Assembly: GCF_000283655.1 (NCBI RefSeq)
Contig: NC_016585.1
Span: forward strand, 191,001 to 255,000
DNA: 64,000 bases
Reading direction: 5' to 3'
Source: Azospirillum lipoferum 4B
Lineage (GTDB): Bacteria > Pseudomonadota > Alphaproteobacteria > Azospirillales > Azospirillaceae
Shown piece after piece: positions 19,173-28,167 of this stretch; position 1 is the first letter of the stretch, and each line of letters starts with the position of its first letter. The notes beneath the pieces are model-generated. The model did no database searches and was not told the DNA's origin. It saw only the letters and a list, made by a program, of their open reading frames with translations. Both the position numbers and the translations under genes were made by a program.

Positions 19173-20114
19173 ATGGCGCGTTATCTGGTTACCGGCGGCT
19201 GCGGCTTCATCGGCTCGCACCTGATCGAGCGGCTGCTGTCCGCCGGACACGAGGTGCGGGTTCTGGACGACCTGTCCACCGGCAAGCGCGAGAACCTGCC
19301 CGCTTCCGTGCCGGTGACGGTCGGCGACGTCGCCGACGCGGCGGCGGTGGAAGCGGCGATGGCCGGCTCCGACGGTGACGGCGTGGACGGCTGTTTCCAT
19401 CTGGCCGCCGTCGCCTCCGTCGACCGCTCGCGCGAGGCGTGGCTGGAAACCCACCATGCCAACCTGTCCGGCACCATCGCCGTGTTCGACGCCGCCCGCC
19501 GCGCCAATGCGAAGGGGCCGGTGCCGGTGGTCTATGCCTCCTCCGCCGCCGTCTATGGCGACAATCCGGCCATGCCGCTATCCGAGGATGCGGCGACCCG
19601 CCCGCTGTCCGCCTATGGCGCCGACAAGCTGGGCTGCGAGCTGCATGCGCGGGTGGCTGACATCGTGCATGGCGTGCCGACCACCGGTTTCCGCTTCTTC
19701 AATGTCTATGGCCCGCGCCAGGACCCGAAATCGCCCTATTCCGGCGTGATCTCGATCTTCGCCGGCCGGATCGCCCGGGGGGAGCCGATCACCATCAATG
19801 GGGACGGCCAGCAGGTGCGGGATTTCATCTTCGTAAAGGACTTGGTGCGATATCTGACGGCTGCGATGGACACTCCAAGGTCCGGCGCACCGGTCTTCAA
19901 TGTCTGCACCGGCCGTCCGACCACGGTGAACCGGCTGGCGGAGGTGCTGGGGGAGCTATCGGGCCGTCCGCTCGACCGCCGGTATGGACCGGCGCGGCCG
20001 GGCGACATCCGGGTGTCCATCGGCGATCCGTCGCGCCTTATCGCCGCCTTCGGCATGAGCTGCGACACGGCGCTGGAGGACGGGCTGCGCGAGACGCTGG
20101 CGTGGCTCGGTTGA
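19173..20114 (+). CDS. pelX: NAD-dependent UDP-sugar 4-epimerase (PelX-like)
   Basis: This 313-residue extended SDR has the NAD-binding TGGCGFIGSH at the N-terminus, DVAD and HLAAVASV strand motifs, and the catalytic pair in SAYGADKLG (YxxxK). It resembles WbpP/GalE-type epimerases. In Pseudomonas protegens the UDP-GlcNAc 4-epimerase PelX sits beside the pel genes and supplies UDP-GalNAc, the precursor of Pel. The same position directly upstream of pel genes supports that role here. A strong GGAGGGAG site precedes the start. The pelX name rests on context; a housekeeping GalE role is the alternative. Confidence 0.78.
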   Translation: MARYLVTGGCGFIGSHLIERLLSAGHEVRVLDDLSTGKRENLPASVPVTVGDVADAAAVEAAMAGSDGDGVDGCFHLAAVASVDRSREAWLETHHANLSGTIAVFDAARRANAKGPVPVVYASSAAVYGDNPAMPLSEDAATRPLSAYGADKLGCELHARVADIVHGVPTTGFRFFNVYGPRQDPKSPYSGVISIFAGRIARGEPITINGDGQQVRDFIFVKDLVRYLTAAMDTPRSGAPVFNVCTGRPTTVNRLAEVLGELSGRPLDRRYGPARPGDIRVSIGDPSRLIAAFGMSCDTALEDGLRETLAWLG

Positions 20115-20127
20115 CCGCTCGGGTCGG

Positions 20128-21069
20128 ATGAGCGTCGAGAGGGGTTGGGGTGGCGTGATCGGTGGTCTGATCGGGCGGCGCGCAGTCGCCGCGGGGCTGG
20201 TGTCGGGTGCGGCGTCGCTGGCGTTGCCCAACCGCCCGCTGCGGGCCGCCGGGACCGGCCAGGCTTCGGCTTTTCCATCCTCCGCCACTCGATCCCCCAA
20301 TTCTCCCTGGGCGGTCTATTACGCCGATGCGGCTCCGTTGTCGGCCTTCCAGCCCTACCGGCTGCTGGTCCTGGACAGCCGCACCCATCCGCCGCTCCAG
20401 CCGCTGGCCGACCGCGGCAAGACCCTGTTCGGCTATCTCAGCGTGGGGGAGGTGGAGACTCACCGGCCATGGTTCGGCCGGGTGAAGGGCTGGGGCATCC
20501 TGGACCAGGAGAACCCCAACTGGCCCGGCAGCTTCTATGTCGATGTCCGCGACCGCCGCTGGGTCAAGCTGGTGGTGGAGGAACTGGTGCCGGCCATCCT
20601 GCGCGAAGGCTTCCACGGCGTCTTCCTCGACACGCTCGACAACCCGCCGCATCTGGAGCGCACCGAGCCCAAGCGCTGGCGCGGCATGACCGACGCCGCG
20701 GCGGCGCTGGTGCGGGCCATCCGCCGCAACTGGCCGGACATCGGCCTGACGCAGAACCGCGCCTATGAGATCCTGCCGCAGACGGCCCCGCTGCTGACCC
20801 ATGTGCTGGGCGAGAGCGTCTATGCCGGCTGGGATTTCGCCGCCAGGCGCCCGCACCGCCAGAGTGCGGAGGATTACCGGTTCCAGGTGGAGGCGCTGAA
20901 GGCCGCCGGCGCATCGAACCCGCGTCTCGGCCTACTGACGCTCGATTACTGGGATCCAGCCGACACGGCGGGCGTGCGGGCCATCTACGATCTGCAGCGG
21001 GCCAACGGCTTTTCCCCCTATGTCTCCACGGTCGAACTGGACCGCCTGATCCCGGAGCCGGCCCGGTGA
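20128..21069 (+). CDS. pelA: Pel glycoside hydrolase (GH114-like, N-terminal half of PelA as a separate protein)
   Basis: This 313-residue secreted protein matches the hydrolase domain of PelA. After a signal-like segment with GRRAVAAGLVSGAAS it has WAVYYADAAP, LFGYLSVGEVE, YVDVRDRRW, GVFLDTLDN and LGESVYAGWDF, which follow the TIM-barrel pattern of endo-alpha-1,4-polygalactosaminidases. In Pseudomonas this domain trims Pel in the periplasm and is fused to the deacetylase. Here a stop codon ends the protein and the deacetylase begins in a GTGA overlap (21066-21069), so the two are made as separate coupled proteins. The symbol is shared with the next gene. Confidence 0.82.
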   Translation: MSVERGWGGVIGGLIGRRAVAAGLVSGAASLALPNRPLRAAGTGQASAFPSSATRSPNSPWAVYYADAAPLSAFQPYRLLVLDSRTHPPLQPLADRGKTLFGYLSVGEVETHRPWFGRVKGWGILDQENPNWPGSFYVDVRDRRWVKLVVEELVPAILREGFHGVFLDTLDNPPHLERTEPKRWRGMTDAAAALVRAIRRNWPDIGLTQNRAYEILPQTAPLLTHVLGESVYAGWDFAARRPHRQSAEDYRFQVEALKAAGASNPRLGLLTLDYWDPADTAGVRAIYDLQRANGFSPYVSTVELDRLIPEPAR

Positions 21070-23360
21070 GGCGCATCGCCACAGCGGTGGCGGCAGCGCT
21101 GGCGCTCGGCCTGCTGCTGCCGTGGGCCATGCCCGCCACGGCGGCCAGCGCGCCGCCTGCGGCCGCAGCCTTCCGGCAGGAGGTGCCGCGCACCATCCTG
21201 GCGCTGGTCGACCTGCGGGAGGAGGACACGATCCGCCTCAGCCGCATCCACACCATGGTGGAACTGCCGCTGAACCATCTGGGATTGTCGGTCGTCTATT
21301 GGAACGTCGCCGACGGCCTGCCCGATCTGTCGCGCTATCCGGGCTTGCGCGGCGTCGTCACCTGGTTCGCCGGCGAGCCCTTCGCCGATGCCGCCGCCTA
21401 CATCGACTGGGTGGGGCGGGCGATGGACCGCGGCGTCCGCTTCGCCGTGCTGGGCCAGCCGGGGGTGCGGCTGGAGCGCGGCGGCAGGCCGGTGCCGCTG
21501 GCGCTCGCCAACCGCTTCTTCGCCCGCTTCGGGCTGCGCGACGACGACGGCTTTTCCGACCTGACCTACCGGTCGAAGCCGGCACTGGCCGATGGGACGA
21601 TCGGTTTCGAACGGACGCTGTCGGGCGTGCTGCCCGGCTATCCGCTGTTCCGCAAGACCGATGCCCGCGTCTCCTCCCATCTGGTGATGCGGCGGGCGGA
21701 CGATCCGGCCAGCGACAGCCATCTGGTGGTGACCGGCCCGGCCGGCGGGCTGGCGGCCGAAGGCTACGACCGCTATTTCGACGCCGAGTACAACCGGCGG
21801 CAATGGATCGTCGATCCCTTCGCCTTCTTCCGGAACGCCTTCGCCACCGACGACCTGCCGAAGCCCGACGTCACCACCCTGTCGGGCCGGCGGATCTATT
21901 TCAGCCACATCGACGGCGACGGCTGGCGCAACGTGACGGAGGTGACGCCCCATGCCGCCAAGCGGGTCCTGTCCGCCGACATGGTGCGCATCGCCGCCAT
22001 CGAGCCCTTTCCCGACCTGCCGGTGACCGTCGCCCCCATCGTCGGCGACCTCGACCCGACCTGGAACGGCACGCCGCAGTCGGTCGAGGCGGCGAAGACA
22101 CTGTTCGCCCTGCCGCAGGTCGAACCGGCCAGCCACACCTGGACCCATCCCTTCCAGTGGATTTTCTTCAAGGACTACAGCCGGCAGAAGGAAGCCCCGT
22201 TCCTCGACCGCGACGGCACATACCGCCCGACCAAGAGCGACGACCACGCGGCGGAGACGGCGGGCGAGGTGTCGGACATCGGCCGCTATGCCGTTCCGCG
22301 CGCCTATCTGCAGCAGCCCTTCGACCTCGACCAGGAGATCGGCGGCGCGCTGGATTACTTCACCCGGCTGGCCCCGGCCGGCAAGCGGGCGGTGCTGGTG
22401 CAATGGTCGGGCGACACCTCTCCGTTCGAGGACGCGCTGGCGGCGGTGCGCAAGACGGGCGGCGTCAACATGAACGGCGGCGACGCCCGCTTCGACGCCG
22501 ATTTCCCCTCCATCACCGGCCTGCCGCCCGTCGGCCTGCCGGTGGGGACGGAACGCCAGATCTACGCCGCCGGCAGCAACGAGAACACCTACACCGACCT
22601 GTGGACCAACCGCTTCTACGGCTACCGCAATCTGGTCAACACCATGCGGCATGCCGGCGCTCCCATCCGGCTGAAGCCCTTCAACGTCTATTACCACATG
22701 TACAGCGGCCAGAAGGCGGCCAGCCTGAATGCGCTGGTTTCGGTGCTGACCGCCGCCCGCGCGACGGAGCTGGCACCGGTCGCCGCCTCCATCTACGCCC
22801 GCATCGCCGAAGGTTTCTACACCGCCCGGTTCGAGCCGCTGGAGGGCGGACGGCGCTGGCGCGTGCGCGACCGCGGGGCGTTGAACACGCTGCGCTTCGA
22901 CCGGGCCAGCGCCACCGCGGTCGATTTCACCCGCTCCACCGGGGTGCTGGGCCAGCGCCACAGCCAGGGCAGCCTTTATGTCGCGCTCGACCCCGCGGTG
23001 GCGGAGCCGGTGGTGGCGCTCGCCGAAATCGACCGGGCCGACCGCGATCCGCCCGCTCCCGTGCCCTATCTGGTCGAGGGGCGCTGGGCCTTCTCGGCGC
23101 TGGCGGGGGAGGGGACGGGGGAGGGCGCGGGCTTCCGCGTCGCCGCCACCGGCTATGGCGAGGGGGCCATGGTGTGGCGGGTTCCCCGTCCCGGACCCTG
23201 GACGATCACCGCGGAACGCGACGGCGCCGTCCTGTGGACCGGCAGCGCGACCGCCGATGACGACGGCCGGCTGGCCCTGACCGTCCCGCTGTCGGGCATC
23301 GACCCGCTGATCCTGCGGCTTCGTCCCATCCTTCGTCCCTCCGGCGGCGCGGCGGGGTAG
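21066..23360 (+). CDS. pelA: Pel polysaccharide deacetylase (C-terminal part of PelA as a separate protein)
   Basis: This 764-residue protein begins at a GTG that overlaps the hydrolase stop. It has its own signal peptide (about residues 1-27, ending ATAA). The metal-binding deacetylase motifs are HIDGDGW (D283, D285) and SHTWTHP (H357, H361), the same arrangement as the CE domain of Pseudomonas PelA. An N-terminal flavodoxin/Rossmann-like region and a C-terminal beta-rich region (about 600-764) flank it. Deacetylation gives Pel its positive charge and is needed for export. In the best-known systems PelA is one ~950-residue protein; here the two activities total ~1,077 residues in two proteins. 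Confidence 0.82.
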   Translation: MRRIATAVAAALALGLLLPWAMPATAASAPPAAAAFRQEVPRTILALVDLREEDTIRLSRIHTMVELPLNHLGLSVVYWNVADGLPDLSRYPGLRGVVTWFAGEPFADAAAYIDWVGRAMDRGVRFAVLGQPGVRLERGGRPVPLALANRFFARFGLRDDDGFSDLTYRSKPALADGTIGFERTLSGVLPGYPLFRKTDARVSSHLVMRRADDPASDSHLVVTGPAGGLAAEGYDRYFDAEYNRRQWIVDPFAFFRNAFATDDLPKPDVTTLSGRRIYFSHIDGDGWRNVTEVTPHAAKRVLSADMVRIAAIEPFPDLPVTVAPIVGDLDPTWNGTPQSVEAAKTLFALPQVEPASHTWTHPFQWIFFKDYSRQKEAPFLDRDGTYRPTKSDDHAAETAGEVSDIGRYAVPRAYLQQPFDLDQEIGGALDYFTRLAPAGKRAVLVQWSGDTSPFEDALAAVRKTGGVNMNGGDARFDADFPSITGLPPVGLPVGTERQIYAAGSNENTYTDLWTNRFYGYRNLVNTMRHAGAPIRLKPFNVYYHMYSGQKAASLNALVSVLTAARATELAPVAASIYARIAEGFYTARFEPLEGGRRWRVRDRGALNTLRFDRASATAVDFTRSTGVLGQRHSQGSLYVALDPAVAEPVVALAEIDRADRDPPAPVPYLVEGRWAFSALAGEGTGEGAGFRVAATGYGEGAMVWRVPRPGPWTITAERDGAVLWTGSATADDDGRLALTVPLSGIDPLILRLRPILRPSGGAAG

Positions 23361-23367
23361 GGCGGCG

Positions 23368-26346
23368 ATGCGCGCGAACATCCTCGTCGTCCTGCTGGTG
23401 CTGATCGCGGGCATCGGCGCCAGCCTGCTGCTGATCCCGCGCGGCGGCGAGCTTGCCCTGCAGAAATTCCGCGACCGCGATTATGAAAGCGCCCGCGCCG
23501 TCTATGAGGAGCGCTATGCCGCCGGCGACCGTGGCGGCGCCACGGTGATGCCGCTGACCCGCCTGTCGCTGGCCCAGGGCGACGTGGAGCGCGCCATCGC
23601 GCTGACCGAGGAGTTCGTCGCCGCCGAGCCGACCTCCGTCGAGGCGCGCGAGCTGCTGAACCGCCTCTACCAGGATGCCCAGCGGCCGGGCGATTACCTG
23701 GAGAACCTGGCGGTCCTGGCGGAGCTGCGGCACAGCGCCGACCTCTATCGCGAACTGGCCTATGCCGCCGGATTCCGCAACCGGATGGCGTTGAAGGCCG
23801 AAGCGCTGGCCCGCTACTGCGCGCTGGCGCCCGAGGATGTCGAGGCCCAGCAGGAGCTGGCGGCGCTGCTGGCGGCGCGCGGCGACCATGCCGGCGCGGT
23901 GGACCGGCTTCTGCACGCCGACGACCGCGCCCGGGGCAACATCGGGGCCGACAGCCGCGAATTGCTGATGAGCCTGCTGATCGACCTCGGCCGGGCGGAG
24001 GATGCCTTCGGCCGCGCCCGGCGCTGGCTCGGCGAGCAGCCGACCGTCGCCGACATGATCGGTCTGGCGAGCCAGCTGGCGGCGGCCTCCCGGCCGGACC
24101 TGGGCGTGAGGCTGATCGAGCCGCAGGTGACAGGTCGAACGCCCGTTTTGGCACTTGAGCTGACCTACGTCGACCTGCTGATCGCCGCAGACCGCCGGGA
24201 AGAGGCGCGGACCCGCCTGTCGGCGCTGTCCGGCCGGGTGGAGGATTCCCAGTTCGGCCGGCTGCTGGCGCTGGAGATGAATGCCGGGCAGGCGCGGGAG
24301 GCGTTGCGGGCCGCGAAGGGCCGCGACCTGCGTCTGGCGCCGGATTGGGTGCTGGCCGGGCTGGCCGAGACGGCGCTGCGCGACGGCGACCGCCCCTTCC
24401 TCGACCGCCTGCATCGCGAATTGGGCGAGGGGTTCCTCGCCGATTACCCGGTGCTGGCGGCGAACATCGCGCTCGGCCGCGGCGATGCCGATGCCGCCGC
24501 GCGCTGGGCGGAGCGCGGTCTGGCCGGGAGCGCGCTGACCCTCGGCGACCGGCTGGCCGCCATCCGCATTCTCGACCGCGCCGGCCGCCGTGCCGCCGCC
24601 GCTGCCGCCTTCGACCGTCTGGCGCCGTTCGATGCGGTTCCCGACGACCAGCTGGAGGAGTTGGCGGCCCTGTTCATCGACCTGGAGCGCGCGCCCGCCG
24701 GTCTGGACTGGTTCGCTGCGCACCGGCAGGCCAAGCCTTCTCCGGCGGCCGAGCAGGGCTGGGCGAGGCTGGCGGCCAAGGCGGGCGACCCGGTTGCCGT
24801 CGCCGACTGGCTGGCCGCCCGGCCGGTGCTGCCCGTCGCCCTGCTGCAGGACATCGCCGGCAGCGCCGCCGAACGGGCCGTTGCCGACCGGCGCGCCGCC
24901 CCGCTGGCGCTGGCCGCAGCACAGCGCGCCTTCGCGCTCGACCCCTCGCCGCGCAGCCGTCTGGCCCTCGCCATCGCCCTGACCGCGACCGGCAAACCGG
25001 CGGAGGCGCTGCCGCTGCTGTCTCCGCTGTTGGACCGGGGCGGGGCCGAGATCGAAGCCGCCTACATCGCGGCGCTCGACGGCGCCGGCCGGTCGGAGGA
25101 GCTGGCCCGCCACCTGACCGCCAAGCTGGCAAAGGGCGGCCTGAGCGACGCGGAGGAGCAGGGCATCGCCTATCTGCTGCTCGACCACAAGGCCTACCGC
25201 GCCGCCCTGCCGCTGCTGCGCGCGCGGGCGGAACGGCTGGGCGGCGTCTGGCTGGCAGTCTATGCCGATGCCGCGGCCAAGGCGAACGCGCTGCCCGACC
25301 TTGCCGCCCTGCTGCAACGGCAGGCCGCCGCCGCCCCGCTGGCCGAAGCGGAGGATTCGCTCTACCGCAGTACGCTGGAAACGCTGGGCCGCAAGGCGGA
25401 GCTGCGCCGCTACCTGCTGGCCCGCGCCACCGACGACCGCCTGCCGGTGGAGCGGCGTCGCGAACCGGCCTTCGCCCTGCTGGCGCTCGGCGACAAGACG
25501 GGGGCGACGCGGGCTTTGCAGCGGCTGGCCGCGATGCAGGGGCCGCAGAGCGGGGATTTCCGGCAGCTCGCCTATCTGTGGGGGCCGCGCCCGCCAGCCG
25601 CGGCGCTGGACTGGCTGGAGGCGCGGGCCAAGGCGGCAGCCGGCCCGGAGGCGCAGGCGGCATGGTACGACCGTCTGGCCGAACTCGGCGGCGGGGCCCG
25701 CGTCACCGCAAGCCTCGCGACGCCCGCCGGTCCGCCGGTCCAGCCGGCGCTGCAGGCTCCCTACATCGAGGCGCTGGCGTCGGCCGGCAAGGGCAGGGAA
25801 CTGGCGGTCGCCGTCCGTGCCGCCCTGCGCGAGGACGCCACGCCCGACCGGCTGCGCCGCTATGCCCGCCTCGCCGAACAGACCGGCCAGCGCGCCGCCG
25901 CCGCCGAGGCCTGGACGGCCCTGCTGGCAAGGAAGCCCGAGGATGCCGACGCGCTGCGCCAGCTGGGCATGCTGGCCTTCGACGGGAACCGCCTTGCCGA
26001 TGCCGAGCGCCTGCTGCGCCGCTACACCGCGCGCGGCCCCGACGATCACGAGGCGCATTATTTCCTGGGCGAGACTCTGACCGCCCTGAAGCGTCCCGCC
26101 GCGGCATTGCCCTTCTACCGCATCGCGCTGGCCCAGCTCCGCGCCCGCGGCGGCCGGGACGACGCGGCGGTCCTGACGGAGGCCAACCTGCTGAACCGGC
26201 TGGGCAAGGTCGACGAGGCCGTCGCCCTGTTCGACTCCCTGCGCAAGCGCCATCCCGGCGACCGGCAGCTGACGGCGGACTATGCATCGATGCTGATCGA
26301 AAACGGACGACTGCCGGAGGCCCGCCGTGTCCTGGCCCTTCCGTGA
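23368..26346 (+). CDS. pelB: PelB-type TPR scaffold protein (without porin domain)
   Basis: This 992-residue protein has an N-terminal membrane anchor (about residues 4-22) and then a long array of TPR helices rich in Ala, Leu and Arg. The last repeats are the most regular (LGMLAFDGNRLADAERLLRRY, HYFLGETLTALKRPAAALPFY). In Pseudomonas PelB (~1,190 residues) the same layout continues into an outer-membrane beta-barrel. Here the protein ends after the TPRs, and the barrel is encoded by the next gene in another frame, beyond a palindromic repeat. It should form the periplasmic scaffold that guides Pel and binds PelA. It lies seven bases after the deacetylase gene. Confidence 0.8.
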   Translation: MRANILVVLLVLIAGIGASLLLIPRGGELALQKFRDRDYESARAVYEERYAAGDRGGATVMPLTRLSLAQGDVERAIALTEEFVAAEPTSVEARELLNRLYQDAQRPGDYLENLAVLAELRHSADLYRELAYAAGFRNRMALKAEALARYCALAPEDVEAQQELAALLAARGDHAGAVDRLLHADDRARGNIGADSRELLMSLLIDLGRAEDAFGRARRWLGEQPTVADMIGLASQLAAASRPDLGVRLIEPQVTGRTPVLALELTYVDLLIAADRREEARTRLSALSGRVEDSQFGRLLALEMNAGQAREALRAAKGRDLRLAPDWVLAGLAETALRDGDRPFLDRLHRELGEGFLADYPVLAANIALGRGDADAAARWAERGLAGSALTLGDRLAAIRILDRAGRRAAAAAAFDRLAPFDAVPDDQLEELAALFIDLERAPAGLDWFAAHRQAKPSPAAEQGWARLAAKAGDPVAVADWLAARPVLPVALLQDIAGSAAERAVADRRAAPLALAAAQRAFALDPSPRSRLALAIALTATGKPAEALPLLSPLLDRGGAEIEAAYIAALDGAGRSEELARHLTAKLAKGGLSDAEEQGIAYLLLDHKAYRAALPLLRARAERLGGVWLAVYADAAAKANALPDLAALLQRQAAAAPLAEAEDSLYRSTLETLGRKAELRRYLLARATDDRLPVERRREPAFALLALGDKTGATRALQRLAAMQGPQSGDFRQLAYLWGPRPPAAALDWLEARAKAAAGPEAQAAWYDRLAELGGGARVTASLATPAGPPVQPALQAPYIEALASAGKGRELAVAVRAALREDATPDRLRRYARLAEQTGQRAAAAEAWTALLARKPEDADALRQLGMLAFDGNRLADAERLLRRYTARGPDDHEAHYFLGETLTALKRPAAALPFYRIALAQLRARGGRDDAAVLTEANLLNRLGKVDEAVALFDSLRKRHPGDRQLTADYASMLIENGRLPEARRVLALP

Positions 26347-26373
26347 TGATTTCCGCGCCTTGACGCACTCCAC

Positions 26374-26571
26374 CCCCTCTCCCCCCCGGGTAGAGGGAGG
26401 GACCCCGCGCCATCGGCGCGGGGAGGGTGAGGGGGATGCGTGGCGTGACTTCCCGAGAATTCCAGCCGCGTATCCCCCTCACCCTAATCCTCTCCCCGCT
26501 TTCGGCGGACCGGAGGTCCGCCTGTCGCGTCAGCGCAAACGAAGTTTGCGCGTGAGCGGGGGGGAGAGGGG
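26374..26571. repeat. Dispersed palindromic repeat, copy D, between the two PelB-type genes
   Basis: Perfect 14-bp arms lie at 26374-26387 (CCCCTCTCCCCCCC) and 26558-26571. Inner inverted pairs include GGGTGAGGGGGAT/ATCCCCCTCACCC, CGGACCGGAGGTCCGCC and GCGCAAACGAAGTTTGCGC. It separates the TPR gene from the porin gene and contains the GTG that best serves as the porin start. Confidence 0.8.
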
Positions 26572-28123
26572 ATCGAAAGCGCTCACGCTCGCCCTCCTCG
26601 CCGTCCTCCTCGCCGCCACCCCCATCCACGCCCAGCCGGCGCCGTCCTCCGCCCGTCTGGAAACCGTGCGGGAGGATCGCGCCGCCCGCTTCACCCTGAG
26701 CTGGCCCGCTCCGGTCGCGACCGAGGTGGAGCGCCAGGGCCGCGAGATCGTTCTGCGCTTCAGCCGGCCGCTCGGCGATGTGGCGCTCGACCGCGTGCCG
26801 GAGCGGCTGGAGTCCTGGATCGACAACATCCTCTACGGCTATGACAGCGTCGTCCTGGTCCCGTCAGCCGGCGTCGCCGCCGACATCGCGGCAAACCCCA
26901 GGGGCGTGACCATTGCGTTGAGCCGCTCCCCCGCCGCGCGCCCGACGCCGCAGGCCGAGGCGGCCGACCGTGCCGCGCAGCGCCGCATCGACTATTTCCG
27001 CGCAGTGACGATGATGGAGGGCGGGGAGGTCCGGCCGGCGCGGGAGCTGTTGCGCGACCTGCTGGCGCGAGACCCGCGGGACGCCCAGTCCACCGCCCTG
27101 CTGGGTCAGGCGGAGGAGCGGCTCGGCCGCTGGCGCGAGGCGGCGACGGCCTATGACGGCGCGCTGGAGCTGACGCCCGGCGAGCCGTCGCTGGTCGGGG
27201 CCAAGGCGCTGCTTCTGTACGCGAATGCCGACCGCGTCCGCCTCGACGTCGATTGGCAACAGGTGCGCAACGCCGACATGCAGCGCATCGCGCGTCTCGG
27301 CGGCGTGCAGGAGCTTGGCCGGTCCACCAGCCTGACCTGGGGGCTGGAACGGCGCGAGGTGGATGTCGATGCCGCCCAGCGCGCCGACGGCCGGCTGGAG
27401 CCCTTCCACGGCGCGCGCACCCGTCTGGAGGCGGCGCTGGTCCATGACTGGCCGGAGCTGCAGCGCTCCACCCTGTCCGTCTACGCCGCGCCGCGGACGC
27501 TGGGCGCCGGCTACACCCACGGCTGGCGCGACGAGGAGGGGGAGACCCGCGCCGGCTTCGCCTGGAGCGAGCCCAGCTTCGCCTTCCTGGAGGGCATCGT
27601 CGGCGGCGGCCGGCGCGACCGGCTTTTCCTGCAGCATGAGGACCGGCTGTCGGAGCGCTGGTCGCTGTCGTTCGGCGCCGGCTACAACCGCTATGGGCTG
27701 GCCGGGGCCGCCGATCTGGCGCGCAGCGCCACGGTGGAAGGCTCCCTGCGCTACGTCCTGAACGCCGCCGGGCCGCTCGCCAGCGTCGCCTATGTGCTGG
27801 ACGCCGAATATGTCGGCCACCGCGAGGAACGGCAGAACGCGGACGGACAGGCCTACATCCCGCTGCCGGCCGCGACGCGCGAGGTCCACGCGCTCCAGGT
27901 GAATGTCGAGGACCATCTCGCCGACTATGTCCGCTATGCCGCGCAGCTCGGCTACGCCTATGACCGCCGGGGGCGCAGCGGCCCGCAGGGCGCGGTTTCC
28001 CTGGCTTGGGAGCCGGCGGAGGGGCTGGAACTGGGGCTTCGCGCCGCCCATGCCCGCTCCACCGCCCGCGGCACGGCCAGTGCGGTGAACAGCGCAGGCG
28101 TCACTCTGGTCTGGCGTTATTGA
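26552..28123 (+). CDS. pelB: PelB-type outer-membrane porin with N-terminal AMIN-like region
   Basis: From the GTG at 26552 this is a 523-residue protein. It has a signal peptide (about residues 10-28: SKALTLALLAVLLAATPIHAQ), an AMIN-like beta region (about 35-115), two or three TPRs (about 145-215), and a C-terminal beta-barrel with alternating strands ending in the aromatic VWRY expected of an outer-membrane protein. It matches the barrel part of PelB, the pore through which Pel leaves the cell. No ATG lies near the signal peptide. The GTG sits in the palindromic repeat and has no clear ribosome-binding site. The frame is open back to 26327, but that extension is repeat-encoded and would bury the signal peptide. 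Confidence 0.78.
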   Translation: MSGGERGSKALTLALLAVLLAATPIHAQPAPSSARLETVREDRAARFTLSWPAPVATEVERQGREIVLRFSRPLGDVALDRVPERLESWIDNILYGYDSVVLVPSAGVAADIAANPRGVTIALSRSPAARPTPQAEAADRAAQRRIDYFRAVTMMEGGEVRPARELLRDLLARDPRDAQSTALLGQAEERLGRWREAATAYDGALELTPGEPSLVGAKALLLYANADRVRLDVDWQQVRNADMQRIARLGGVQELGRSTSLTWGLERREVDVDAAQRADGRLEPFHGARTRLEAALVHDWPELQRSTLSVYAAPRTLGAGYTHGWRDEEGETRAGFAWSEPSFAFLEGIVGGGRRDRLFLQHEDRLSERWSLSFGAGYNRYGLAGAADLARSATVEGSLRYVLNAAGPLASVAYVLDAEYVGHREERQNADGQAYIPLPAATREVHALQVNVEDHLADYVRYAAQLGYAYDRRGRSGPQGAVSLAWEPAEGLELGLRAAHARSTARGTASAVNSAGVTLVWRY

Positions 28124-28167
28124 CGGTGTGTCAACGTCTTCATGGTTAAAGGAAGGGAAACAGCGGA

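Noticed and set aside
26327-26551. Possible N-terminal extension of the PelB porin overlapping the TPR gene
   Set aside because: The extension is encoded by the palindromic repeat, has no conserved pattern, and would place the signal peptide in the middle of the protein.
26346-26552. Possible sequencing frameshift splitting a single PelB
   Set aside because: A ~200-bp repeat and a separate signal peptide lie between the two frames, so one missing base would not restore a fused protein.
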